Positions 24,501-29,767 of a stretch of 64,000 nucleotides of DNA are shown here, in pieces. The position numbers and the translations under genes were made by a program. This DNA is from Cyclina sinensis. Lineage: Eukaryota > Mollusca > Bivalvia > Venerida > Veneridae. The stretch spans positions 35,681,449 to 35,745,448 of the forward strand of contig JAAONU010000001.1 of NCBI GenBank assembly GCA_012932295.1, given 5' to 3'. Under the pieces are notes generated by a model. It saw nothing but the letters and a program-made list of their open reading frames with translations, did not search any database and was not told the DNA's origin. Position 1 is the stretch's first letter, and each line of letters begins with the position of its first letter.

Positions 24501-24905
24501 TAGTTATCTATGTTGTTTGTAATTCCTAGGAGGGGCATTTCCCGCCCTGTAAAATTGCGGACGGGGAATTTTCAGCCGTAGCAAATTAACTAGAGGGGGA
24601 AATGTCAGGGATATCAAAATTCTGTAAAGTTTGACAAGGGAAGTAGGGGTCAAATTATCTTTAATTCCTTCTAAGCATCATACATTTTTCAGTATCAGTG
24701 AAACAGAAATTATAAAAAAGAAGAAACAAAGAAAATTTATTCACCTCTCCCAACCTCCTGGAAAAACGAGGCAAATTATAACGGGAGTTTTTACGCAGCG
24801 CAATAAGCTGTTATTGTTTGGTCTTTTAGATAAAATACTTGCCAAAATCCACAACTTCTGTAACGCTTGTGGAGACAGTTCTTCGAGTATGTACAAAAGT
24901 TAGAT
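258..24905 (-). CDS. receptor tyrosine kinase-like protein (predicted pseudokinase), multi-exon, 5' end missing
   Basis: A single-pass membrane receptor assembled from 23 exons: 24905-24839, 24202-24114, 20614-20519, 19422-19336, 18808-18715, 18252-18056, 17769-17637, 16890-16650, 16348-15789, 15524-15416, 14886-14663, 14530-14413, 14188-14003, 9432-9160, 8770-8720, 7884-7745, 7356-7176, 6811-6692, 3271-3117, 2791-2672, 1447-1333, 1042-949 and 390-258. Splice phases agree at every junction except 14003/9432, where an exon is probably missing, and the donor at 3117 is non-canonical. Protein order is a Cys-rich module ending [10 protein letters not shown], two EGF-like modules, about 600 residues of unrecognised ectodomain, FnIII, a TM helix, a juxtamembrane segment and a tyrosine-kinase fold. 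Catalytic motifs are degenerate ([11 protein letters not shown]), while WMAPE and [12 protein letters not shown] are kept. It probably acts, if expressed, as a kinase-dead receptor or decoy. The signal-peptide exon must lie beyond 24905 and was not recognised. A relation to Tie-like or multi-EGF receptors is possible but unproven. Confidence 0.82.
949..1042 (-). CDS. receptor gene exon: kinase subdomain X
   Basis: The exon encodes [20 protein letters not shown] followed by [11 protein letters not shown]. This is the usual receptor-tyrosine-kinase G.SPY.......L..GYR...P..C segment. Acceptor AAG and donor AA|GTAAGT are canonical, and the phase links cleanly to both neighbours. Confidence 0.85.
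1333..1447 (-). CDS. receptor gene exon: kinase subdomains VIII-IX
   Basis: The exon encodes [20 protein letters not shown] and then [19 protein letters not shown]. It keeps the P+1 loop (PIKWMAPE) and the DVWSYG motif of tyrosine kinases. Acceptor GCAG and donor G|GTGAG are canonical. A decayed copy of this exon sits at 55.87-56.9 kb. Confidence 0.88.
1794..2466. mobile_element. MITE with TA target duplication, Tc1/mariner-like
   Basis: A 673-bp insertion bounded by imperfect inverted repeats, CTGTATGTGTAG at the left and (reverse-complemented) CTGTACGTGTAT at the right, continuing into ATTCGCG on both sides. It is flanked by TA at 1792-1793 and 2467-2468. The paralogous region at about 57.25 kb has the uninterrupted site GAAGTAATT, so the element and its TA duplication are directly visible. 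The interior is rich in CGCGAAT-type words and has no coding capacity. Confidence 0.82.
2672..2791 (-). CDS. receptor gene exon: degenerate catalytic and activation loops
   Basis: The exon encodes [20 protein letters not shown], then [20 protein letters not shown]. The catalytic-loop Asp of HRDLAARN is Arg (codon CGT). The Mg-binding Asp of DFG is Gly (codon GGC). The activation loop has no tyrosine. The rest of the loop (LAARNILL) is well kept, so the reading is not a frame artefact. The broken copy at 57.46-57.59 kb has Arg at the same HRD position and also lacks the DFG Asp. Confidence 0.9.
3117..3271 (-). CDS. receptor gene exon: kinase hinge to helix E
   Basis: The exon encodes [20 protein letters not shown] through [13 protein letters not shown], the hinge and helix E of a tyrosine kinase. 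The acceptor is good. The expected donor reads AAAG|ATAAGT, with A at intron position +1 (base 3116) instead of G. Ending after the Lys codon gives the right spacing to the next exon (VVHRR). Read-through would meet a stop within a few codons. Confidence 0.78.
3558..4622 (-). repeat. 3' LTR of the non-autonomous element
   Basis: A direct repeat of 5587-6651 at a constant offset of 2,029 bases. I noticed two substitutions (an A/T difference near 3945 and a T/G near 4082) and no indels. That means a very recent insertion. Confidence 0.93.
4623..4634 (-). other. polypurine tract of the non-autonomous LTR element
   Basis: On the minus strand the 12 bases AGGAAAAAGGAA abut the LTR start TGAAAC. 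This is the expected plus-strand priming site and fixes the element's orientation. Confidence 0.75.
4980..5240. repeat. degenerate CCCTGATATC-type repeats in the element core
   Basis: The words CACCCTGATATC, CCCTGATATCAAA and CCCTGGTATC recur at irregular spacing of roughly 30-70 bases, mixed with A-runs. No reading frame. Function unknown; the GATATC core is palindromic. Confidence 0.6.
5565..5582 (-). other. primer-binding site, tRNA-Ser-like
   Basis: Minus strand TGGCGCTGCGAGCAGGGT, four bases from the LTR. From my knowledge of animal tRNA-Ser(UGA), its 3' end including CCA would pair with all but one of these 18 bases. The assignment to Ser rests on recalled tRNA sequence. Confidence 0.7.
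5587..6651 (-). repeat. 5' LTR of the non-autonomous element
   Basis: Partner of the LTR at 3558-4622, equal in length (1,065 bp) and almost identical. In element orientation it starts TGAAACGG and ends GGTTACA. Confidence 0.93.
6692..6811 (-). CDS. receptor gene exon: kinase helix C region
   Basis: The exon encodes [20 protein letters not shown], then [19 protein letters not shown]. It matches the helix C/beta 4 segment (H.N+..+.G). The residue ten before the conserved His, where helix C Glu normally lies, is Ile by my count, so the Lys-Glu salt bridge may be lost. The donor is ACA|GTACGT, and the LTR element starts only 40 bases beyond it. Confidence 0.82.
7176..7356 (-). CDS. receptor gene exon: juxtamembrane and glycine loop
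   Basis: The exon encodes [20 protein letters not shown] followed by [19 protein letters not shown] and [20 protein letters not shown]. The W.+.R.DI.L entry to a kinase N-lobe is clear. The glycine loop GxGxFG reads KSGNFA, so only the middle Gly remains. The beta-3 Lys is kept (VVAK). Confidence 0.85.
7745..7884 (-). CDS. receptor gene exon: transmembrane helix and basic juxtamembrane
   Basis: The exon continues the membrane helix ([16 protein letters not shown]) and follows it with [17 protein letters not shown], a basic stop-transfer segment placing the C-terminus in the cytoplasm. The acceptor is TTTTCAG and the donor ATG|GTAGGG. A phase-1 start joins Gly across the intron. Confidence 0.88.
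8330..8700. repeat. ~32-bp minisatellite in a receptor gene intron
   Basis: Degenerate units of the form CTTGAAAGTGGGATATGTCT recur about every 30-33 bases. The open frame across the array on the plus strand is a by-product of the repeat and is not called as a gene. Confidence 0.7.
8720..8770 (-). CDS. receptor gene exon: start of transmembrane segment
   Basis: This 51-base micro-exon encodes [17 protein letters not shown], an acidic stalk running into the first half of the membrane helix. Acceptor GCAG, donor G|GTATGT and phase 1 on both sides fit its neighbours exactly. Confidence 0.85.
9160..9432 (-). CDS. receptor gene exon: fibronectin type III domain
   Basis: The exon encodes about 91 residues with FnIII hallmarks: [11 protein letters not shown] (the B-strand Trp) and [16 protein letters not shown] (the L.P.T.Y.V pattern of the F strand). 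It is a membrane-proximal extracellular domain. The start needs one base from the upstream exon, but the exon ending at 14003 ends in phase 0. Confidence 0.85.
9551..9590. repeat. (AC)20 microsatellite
   Basis: Uninterrupted dinucleotide tract of 40 bases in the intron next to the FnIII exon. Confidence 0.97.
10070..10121. repeat. perfect 26-bp tandem duplication
   Basis: The unit ATCGTCCATTGG... is present twice head to tail (10070-10095 and 10096-10121) without a mismatch. It is in the large intron between 9433 and 14002; outside this, the repeats near 11.1 kb and the LINE scrap I see nothing in that intron. Confidence 0.9.
11067..11250. repeat. ~137-bp direct repeat in intron
   Basis: The segment AGACACTATTTACC...GGACGAAT..ATACAGGGATTTGAAA occurs at about 11,069 and 11,206, with a third weaker match near 11,445. 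It looks like a short local duplication. Confidence 0.65.
11620..11950 (+). pseudogene. LINE reverse transcriptase fragment (C-terminal part)
   Basis: The plus strand around 11,635 reads [20 protein letters not shown] and then [11 protein letters not shown] after an in-frame stop. The [11 protein letters not shown]...Y..LVRSKLEYGS..W pattern is typical of the region after the reverse transcriptase in animal LINEs. Stops and frame changes follow. It is a short dead fragment in the receptor gene intron, opposite in strand to the gene. Confidence 0.65.
14003..14188 (-). CDS. receptor gene exon: Cys-rich ectodomain segment
   Basis: The exon encodes 62 residues including [19 protein letters not shown] and [20 protein letters not shown]. 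Five Cys residues suggest disulfide-bonded extracellular structure. Domain family not recognised. Acceptor CTAG and donor AAG|GTAAAA are acceptable. Confidence 0.7.
14413..14530 (-). CDS. receptor gene exon: ectodomain segment
   Basis: The exon encodes [20 protein letters not shown] and [19 protein letters not shown]. The pattern of acidic residues, SG+ and a Tyr-rich strand resembles a repeated ectodomain motif also seen in the 15.8-16.3 kb exon ([10 protein letters not shown]). Phases match both neighbours. Confidence 0.78.
14663..14886 (-). CDS. receptor gene exon: beta-rich ectodomain segment
   Basis: The exon encodes [20 protein letters not shown] and [20 protein letters not shown]. The strand pattern (+RLWVRATD, then HIDNSKP) resembles immunoglobulin-like or HYR-like extracellular beta-sandwiches. 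I cannot assign the family. Confidence 0.78.
15416..15524 (-). CDS. receptor gene exon: short ectodomain segment
   Basis: The exon encodes [20 protein letters not shown], then [16 protein letters not shown]. Acceptor TTGCAG and donor GAG|GTATTC are good. Phases match both neighbours. No recognised domain. Confidence 0.75.
15789..16348 (-). CDS. receptor gene exon: large ectodomain segment
   Basis: The largest exon, about 187 codons. It includes [40 protein letters not shown] and [30 protein letters not shown] and YSLLL.VSD.AN look like consecutive strands of Ig-like or cadherin-like repeats. Several N-linked glycosylation sequons occur (NQT, NES). The frame is open throughout. Confidence 0.85.
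16650..16890 (-). CDS. receptor gene exon: ectodomain segment
   Basis: The exon encodes [20 protein letters not shown] and [20 protein letters not shown]. Two Cys and an NAT sequon suit an extracellular domain. Donor AGG|GTAAGA; the next exon follows in phase 0. Confidence 0.8.
17405..17472 (+). repeat. tRNA-like sequence, probable SINE head
   Basis: A box A-like GACTCAGTGGTTAG at 17411 and a box B-like GAGTTCGCATCCC near 17452 are spaced about 40 bases apart, as in RNA polymerase III promoters of tRNA genes and SINEs. I could not fold a convincing acceptor stem, so a tRNA-derived SINE is preferred over a functional tRNA. Confidence 0.5.
17637..17769 (-). CDS. receptor gene exon: ectodomain segment with two Cys
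   Basis: The exon encodes [20 protein letters not shown] and [20 protein letters not shown]. Canonical sites: TACAG acceptor, CAC|GTAAGT donor. Domain unknown. Confidence 0.78.
18056..18252 (-). CDS. receptor gene exon: ectodomain segment, conserved in the duplicate
   Basis: The exon encodes [20 protein letters not shown] and [21 protein letters not shown] clearly homologous but eroded copy lies at 57.96-58.13 kb, which supports this as a real exon. Donor G|GTGAGT. Confidence 0.82.
18715..18808 (-). CDS. receptor gene exon: short ectodomain segment, conserved in the duplicate
   Basis: The exon encodes [20 protein letters not shown] and [11 protein letters not shown]. The copy at 58.67-58.77 kb is very similar. 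Both splice sites are canonical, and phases match the EGF exon upstream only if that exon ends at 19336. Confidence 0.82.
19336..19422 (-). CDS. receptor gene exon: EGF-like module 2
   Basis: The exon encodes [20 protein letters not shown] followed by a GC pair, an EGF-like pattern with five or six Cys. Two donors overlap here; ACAT|GTAGGT (ending 19336) keeps the downstream frame, whereas the one three bases further does not. Confidence 0.78.
20110..20215. repeat. A-rich (CAAA)n low-complexity tract
   Basis: About 100 bases of interrupted CAAA and CAACA units in the intron upstream of EGF module 2. Confidence 0.9.
20519..20614 (-). CDS. receptor gene exon: EGF-like module 1
   Basis: The exon encodes [20 protein letters not shown] and [11 protein letters not shown], a classic EGF module (C..PC.N.GTC....C.C....GG..C). 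It is a symmetrical phase 1-1 exon, typical of shuffled EGF modules. A decayed copy is at about 59.40-59.50 kb. Confidence 0.88.
20620..21290. repeat. GGCTGAAATAGATAGGAGTAA-type minisatellite, array 1
   Basis: Units of about 25-28 bases built on AAAGGCTGAAATAGATAAGA and AGTAACAT recur in the intron upstream of EGF module 1. The same unit type forms array 2 at 22.75-23.79 kb and a third array in the duplicated locus at 59.5-60.0 kb. Confidence 0.85.
22750..23790. repeat. GGCTGAATTAGATAAGTGTAAC-type minisatellite, array 2
   Basis: Roughly 1 kb of alternating units such as ATAAAGGCTGAATTAGATA and AGTGTAACAT, with shorter AGAGTAATAAAGG variants interleaved to give a higher-order alternation. It lies within one intron of the receptor gene. 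No coding potential. Confidence 0.9.
24114..24202 (-). CDS. receptor gene exon: Cys-rich CCxGWxGxxC module
   Basis: The exon encodes [20 protein letters not shown] followed by GWKGDSCTT. The CC.GW.G..C ending resembles the tail of EMI-type or EGF-like modules in secreted and receptor proteins. The duplicate keeps this exon at 60.32-60.41 kb. The domain name is inference. Confidence 0.78.
24839..24905 (-). CDS. receptor gene exon: most 5' exon recognised
   Basis: Two frames are open here. Only the frame reading [20 protein letters not shown] gives the phase needed by the next exon. The same frame stays open with conservative changes in the duplicate at about 60.94-61.00 kb, while the alternative frame has a stop there. 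A signal-peptide exon ending in phase 1 is expected further upstream. Confidence 0.65.
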
Positions 24906-25582
24906 CTGAAAATGTAAAAAAAAAAAAACGAGTTTACAACAATAAAGATAGTAAAATAATTAGTAGTTTTACATATTGACACGAACTAACTTTTTACGAA
25001 TATATTGAACAGATTTTTCAATTTTTTTTATTGCATCAGTAAGAATGTTACAACATAGCTGCGTTAGAAATTGTTCCAACAGACATAAAGACTGACGAAC
25101 AGACAGACGGACTGACGAACAGACCGACAGACAGACCGGCGACTTTACAATCCTCAGGACAAAATGATAAAAATTATCCCTGAAAAATTGCCCGAGCAAA
25201 AATTTACAAGATCTTTTGTTTTTGTTCAGGAGAGCTACACTAGATGTATGAACTGGCAATTTAGTTTTTTTGAAATAAATACATGTATATGGAAAAGACA
25301 AATTTATTGGAGCATGCAAGTGGCTGTTAAGCAGTCTCGTCTAAGTCAGTCTGTGATAAAGTTGTTTAGAAATCTATGTCATTGTTTGTGGATGAGTGGA
25401 GAGCTACGCTTAAAAGAAAAGTTAGTCGAAGTGGGAGTAGTGTTAATATACTACTCAAAATTTGATAGGGATCATTTTTATTTCTTAAATATCTTTTTAA
25501 TGATAACCTCAAGATAACTGATTTTTTCTCATACATGTAGTTTATTCATAAAGCAAAGCCGACCTGTCCAGCAGATTTTGAG
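24906..25582. other. unannotated stretch with a GACAGACCGAC-rich repeat end
   Basis: No gene seen. At 25,080-25,145 a run of ACTGACGAACAGACAGACGG and GACCGACAGACAGACCGGCG words matches the end of the repeat family at 62.43-62.46 kb. The missing first exon of the receptor gene may be here or beyond the Tc1 relic, but I could not identify it. Confidence 0.5.
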
Positions 25583-26469
25583 TCCTTAGGGTGTCCCAGA
25601 GCACCGTTGCCAGGATGTGGCGACGGTTTCAAACTAACGGGTATGATACGCATAGGCATGCCGGAGGGCATCAGAAGTTAACAACTCAGCGTGAGGACCG
25701 GTTCATTGTCGTTCAAGCGCGACGTCAGCGCTTTGTTACCGGTACTGCCCTCCAAAATGACTTCCAGAATGCCACTGGTGAAAGACTTTCCACTCAAACC
25801 ATCAGGAACCGTCTTCATACAGCTGGCATGAGGCCAGCAATTCGAATCACATTGACGCGAAACCACATCCAGGCACGTCTTCAATGGGCCCGTGATCACG
25901 CCAGGTGGACACTGCATGACTGGACCCCAGTGCTGTTCACTGACGAGTTTAGATTTTGTGTGGACTTCACTGATAGGCGAGTGCGGGTTTGGAGATCCGC
26001 CAATGAGCGTTTGGCACCCGTATGTGTTGCTACCCATGACCGCCATGGCGGGGGCTCGGTCATGGTGTGGGCGGGCATTAGCATCCAGGGAAGAACGGAC
26101 ATGCACATTGTTCAAAACGGCACATTGACGGCTGTACGATACGTCAATGAGATCTTAGGTGTGTACGTTCGTCCGTAAGCTGGTGTTGTAGGCCCTGAGT
26201 TCATTTTAATGGACGACAACGCCCGGCCTTACAGGGCAAGGGTCACCGACGAGTACCTGGAGGCAGCAGCCATAGAGAGAATGGACTGGCCAGCAAGGTC
26301 TCCAAACCTCAATCCAATAGAACACGCCTGGGACATGCTGCAGACTGCAATATCTGCTCGCCCAGTCCAGCCAACCACGGTCCCTGGGCTACAGCGGGCC
26401 CTTCTGGACGAGTGGGCTCGACTCCCACAACAAAGCATCCGGTGCTTTTCAGTGCTTAGGTCATTGTGA
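25583..26469 (+). pseudogene. Tc1/mariner-family transposase, truncated, one internal stop
   Basis: A cut-and-paste DNA transposase relic. The frame opens at VSQSTVARMWRRFQTNG (second helix-turn-helix of the paired-type DNA-binding domain) and runs through TPVLFTDEFRF (first catalytic Asp) and GGGSVMVWAGI. It meets TAA at 26176-26178, then continues in the same frame with ILMDDNARPYRA (second Asp) and SPNLNPIEHAWD (Glu). Spacing from the second Asp to Glu is 34 residues, the Tc1 DD34E signature. The first DNA-binding helix is missing because a TGA precedes the preserved part. Similarity stops after QQSIR. No terminal inverted repeats were seen. Codon use is much more GC-rich than the surroundings. 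Confidence 0.9.
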
Positions 26470-27080
26470 CCTTGACTTCTTACCTACTGATTCTAAGATG
26501 TGTGGGCGTCATTTTCTCAATATAATCAATCATATCGAAAATTTGAAGTCTGCACTACAATTGGTTGTGAAGTTACTGAGCAGAAATAATTTTTTATGTT
26601 AAAGTGGATGTGAGCTTGACCTCTGACCTACTGACCCCAAAATCTATAGGACTCATTTTCTGAATTTAAGCAATAATAATATGAACCTTGAAGTGTCTAT
26701 GAGAAATGGTTATATAAATCTTTACAGCGGAAACTGTTTTCAGTATTTAGGTCATTGTGACCTTCACCTTTGACCTACTGACCCCAAAATCAATAGGGGT
26801 CATTCACTCAATGTGTGCATCCATTTTATGCATTTTGAAGTCTCTACGACAAATAGTTGTTGAGTGTAAATGATTCTAAACATTAAGATCACTGTGACTT
26901 TGACCTTTGAGCTACTGACCCCACAATCAATACAGGTCTTGCACTCAATGTAGGTAATCATCATATTAAGTTAAAAGACAGTAGGCCAAACAGTTTTCAA
27001 GTTATCCTCCGAAAGCCAAATTGCTAACTGACGGACGGACTGTCTGCCCAGGACCATTACATAATACGGCCCTTCGGCTA
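26440..27080. repeat. dispersed repeat with tandem TGACCTTTGACC-type units, copy 1
   Basis: Units of about 120-130 bases carry TTAGGTCATTGTGACCTT, TTGACCTACTGACCCC and AAATCAATAGGGGTCAT. The array ends with CTGACGGACGGACTG and CATTACATAATACGGCCC. The same architecture recurs at 45.70-46.02 kb, so it is a dispersed family. No coding potential. Confidence 0.8.
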
Positions 27081-27992
27081 TATAAAAACATGTAATTTAA
27101 TGCTAGAGTTGTGAATTTCTCTGATGAAGATAAACTTATATTTATCCTCTCCAACAATGAAAATGTTTATTTTTAACCAAAAGCGTTTAGATATTCTTCA
27201 ACTTCGCTGTAATATTTTGTACAATTAACGATTTCCAGTTCTTTTTAGTTTTTAACTACTTTTAGTAGACAATGTGACAGTTTCAGTATTTTGATGTGTG
27301 TATGCATTGTACATATGACGTTGCTGTTTTTTTAAGTATTCACAATATACCTTTTCATTGACTGTTTCTATTTGCTTTGATTATTATCCATGATCTTTAC
27401 ATTGTCCATCATATGCTATTGTGCATTGTGCAAAATAACTTGGAAGATATTTTGCAGATTTTTACCAAACTTTAACATCTTTTTAATTGGTTAACATGTT
27501 CTGTGACCTTGAACTTGCCATTGTCATAGCTGACCATACATAATTTTCTGTATTCGCCCACAGTACTGTATAATGCACATTATTCTGATAAATACCACTT
27601 TATTTGTTCAGTGAACAATGCAAGTTTATAGATGTACAACCCATAGTTATTTGTCATTACATGTTTTTGTTTTGTTGTTTTTGTATAATGACATTATCAT
27701 TTTTTATTGATTATATTTATGCCTTTATTTCTCAATGCTTTAAAATATTGCTCCGTTTTCTACATGTTACAGCATCCATTTGAATGACAGTATTATTTTT
27801 CAAGGGAGGCAACAGTTTTACTTACTACTTTGCTTTGCTCTTGGGTTTACTTCCCTTGTAATTGAAGAAAGCTTTAAAAAGTTGTTTTATCTGCAGTACA
27901 TTTGTAATGCATATTAAATTTCACGATACTGTTCTTTTAACAGAAATAGTATATTTCTGTCAGATATTTTATGCGCTTTTTTGCCATAATAT
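27081..27992. other. AT-rich intergenic DNA, no gene seen
   Basis: T-rich sequence with no open frame resembling a protein. It is continuous with 38,342 onward if the LTR retrotransposon is removed. Confidence 0.6.
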
Positions 27993-28679
27993 TGTAATAC
28001 CCTGGTGTTTCTTTAGACTCTTACCTTGACTTGTAGAACATATTTTTTCTACACAGTGGAATTTCCTTTCTATTATCACTATTTATTGTATAACTTGTTC
28101 ATGAATATAGGGTATGATGTGAGCTTCTCACCATACAAAGTTCAACGTACTAAGACTCTTGATAATTTTGACTTATTTTCGCCAAATGTAAAATTTGTTT
28201 AAGACGTGTATTTTCACAATCTGTCTTGCACCTAGATTTTTAAATTATATGCATTTAAAGTGAATTTTGAATAGTAGTCTCGTACGTCTATACTGAATGT
28301 ATCCAGTTTTCACGACTTATGTAAACAATAAATTGCTTCATATTTTGACACTTTAGAATTTAGACTTTGATTGTATATGATAGAGAAACCAAAGATCTGT
28401 AGTTCGGTCGAATGATTATTCCTAAGTCAAAGTGTAACACTTCCATTTTCATGTTCTTTGTTTAAACGCACTTGCTATTCGGCCATTTTGAATACTTTGT
28501 TTACCCACGGCGAGAAGTCGCATAGCAACTGTGGATGCTGTGAATCCTGTGGCTGACGTGGGACAATTATTTAAAACTCTTTTTAATGATGCTCCCTTAT
28601 ATTGCATCTCGAAAACGTAAATTTGAGGTTTGTTTTATACCTTTTAATGGTTTTACCACTGTCATCTTTTAAAATATAA

Positions 28680-28810
28680 AGTATTTTGTTGGTAATTGCC
28701 ATCCCACAGAAAACTTGTGGAGCGTCTTTTTTCCACACTCCCACAGAAAATATGTGGAGTTTCACGGAAAATTTGTGGATCGTTCTTTTGCACAGCTGTG
28801 GATAGTGTGG
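28680..28810. promoter_or_regulatory. cluster of CCACA-N-TGTGG palindromes in U3
   Basis: Directly upstream of the TATA box stand CCACAGAAAACTTGTGG, CCACAGAAAATATGTGG, a weaker CACGGAAAATTTGTGG, and CACAGCTGTG. The repetition of a spaced palindrome suggests binding sites for a dimeric factor. The same cluster is at 37,438-37,550. Confidence 0.6.
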
Positions 28811-28821
28811 GGATTGTGGCA

Positions 28822-28829
28822 TATAAATA
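28822..28829 (+). promoter_or_regulatory. TATA box of the 5' LTR
   Basis: TATAAATA, with a plausible initiator TCATTCG about 30 bases downstream. The element's genomic RNA probably starts near 28,850. The identical box in the right LTR is at 37,558-37,565. Confidence 0.7.
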
Positions 28830-29162
28830 GCCCGATTTCTTTCATTCGGGGTCTTCCAACTTCTAAATTCACATAGGCTCACCGTATTTGGCTTTTTCAA
28901 GAAACTTATATTTTCGGCGTATTCAACTAAATTTTAAACGGTGTGCACTCATTTTTTATGCATATTTCCAGTAAATTTTTTAGATAAAAGAGCAAGTAAA
29001 CCTTTTAAAACATTGTCTTATATAGTATTTATTTCTTTGTTGTTATTATCTTGGGAACTGACAGAACCGCGTCATTTTTGTGGTTTCGCCGCGACTGTCA
29101 CCGTGATTTTTAACTTTGTACTATTTTCCTAGAATAACTTGTTTTCTGATTTTGTTAGATAT

Positions 29163-29168
29163 AATAAA
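29163..29168 (+). terminator. polyadenylation signal in the 5' LTR
   Basis: AATAAA followed by T-rich sequence; it defines the likely end of R. The copy acting at the 3' end of the element is at 37,899-37,904. Confidence 0.6.
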
Positions 29169-29605
29169 GTTTTATTAAAATAAGTTGAACTAAATATTGT
29201 TTCTTATGTGTTTAGTTAGGTGTTTCCCAAGAATTATTATAAAATATAAATGGTTGGGAGTCCAACCAAAAATAAGCTACCCCTCTCGCAAGTATTGGCT
29301 TTAACAGTCACGGAGAGCAGTCGATCAGGGTAACTGTGGCTTACGAGAGAAAAACTAACGAGGTCACTGAGAGCAGCCAACGACGATACTGCAACCTATG
29401 TACAGCAGAGTTAACAAGAACTGAGAGTAAACACCACTGAAGATATCAGGGGCATTAACCACTGGTCCAGTACTTGAACCAAGTCGGTCATCAAGGTCGT
29501 GGGCTTCATAAAGTCAAACATCAGAACCCTAAGCAATACGTCCAAATAGTCGCTTATCAGCCTTATACATAATAGAAAATACCAAGCGCAGGAGCGTAAC
29601 ATTTT

Positions 29606-29624
29606 ATGGTGGCAGCGGTGGGAT
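29606..29624 (+). other. primer-binding site matching tRNA-Leu
   Basis: TGGTGGCAGCGGTGGGAT starts a few bases after the LTR. From memory, the 3' end of animal tRNA-Leu(AAG), ATCCCACCGCTGCCA plus CCA, is its exact complement. This gives an 18-base primer match. Confidence 0.8.
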
Positions 29625-29767
29625 CTACTGTATTCCAGAGGTAGATCCAGAGATTCGAACCTGTTTTTGGCGTTACAAAATATTATTATTTACTGATAAG
29701 CGTTATAGCTTTTCGGCTGTATTTAATATAGATATACGCACTGATACTGCTTGAACCCCACTGCATC

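Larger units (their letters stand above)
27993..29601 (+). repeat. 5' LTR of the Gypsy element
   Basis: It begins TGTAATACC and ends CGTAACA. Compared with the right LTR I see about five substitutions and one 9-base length difference near 28,070. In order it holds four CCACA...TGTGG palindromes, a TATA box at 28,822, and AATAAA at 29,163. Confidence 0.95.

Noticed and set aside
25080..25160. CRISPR-like short repeats (GACAGAC / GACGAAC words)
   Set aside because: Irregular short words at the end of a eukaryotic dispersed repeat; no regular repeat-spacer spacing.
25678..26438. Long antisense and alternate-frame open stretches over the Tc1 relic
   Set aside because: Shadows of the GC-rich transposase frame.
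28583..29132. Open frames of 105 and 63 codons present identically at 28.6-29.1 kb and 37.3-37.9 kb
   Set aside because: They lie within the LTR and are repeated because the LTR is repeated; they overlap promoter and R sequences and show no protein features.
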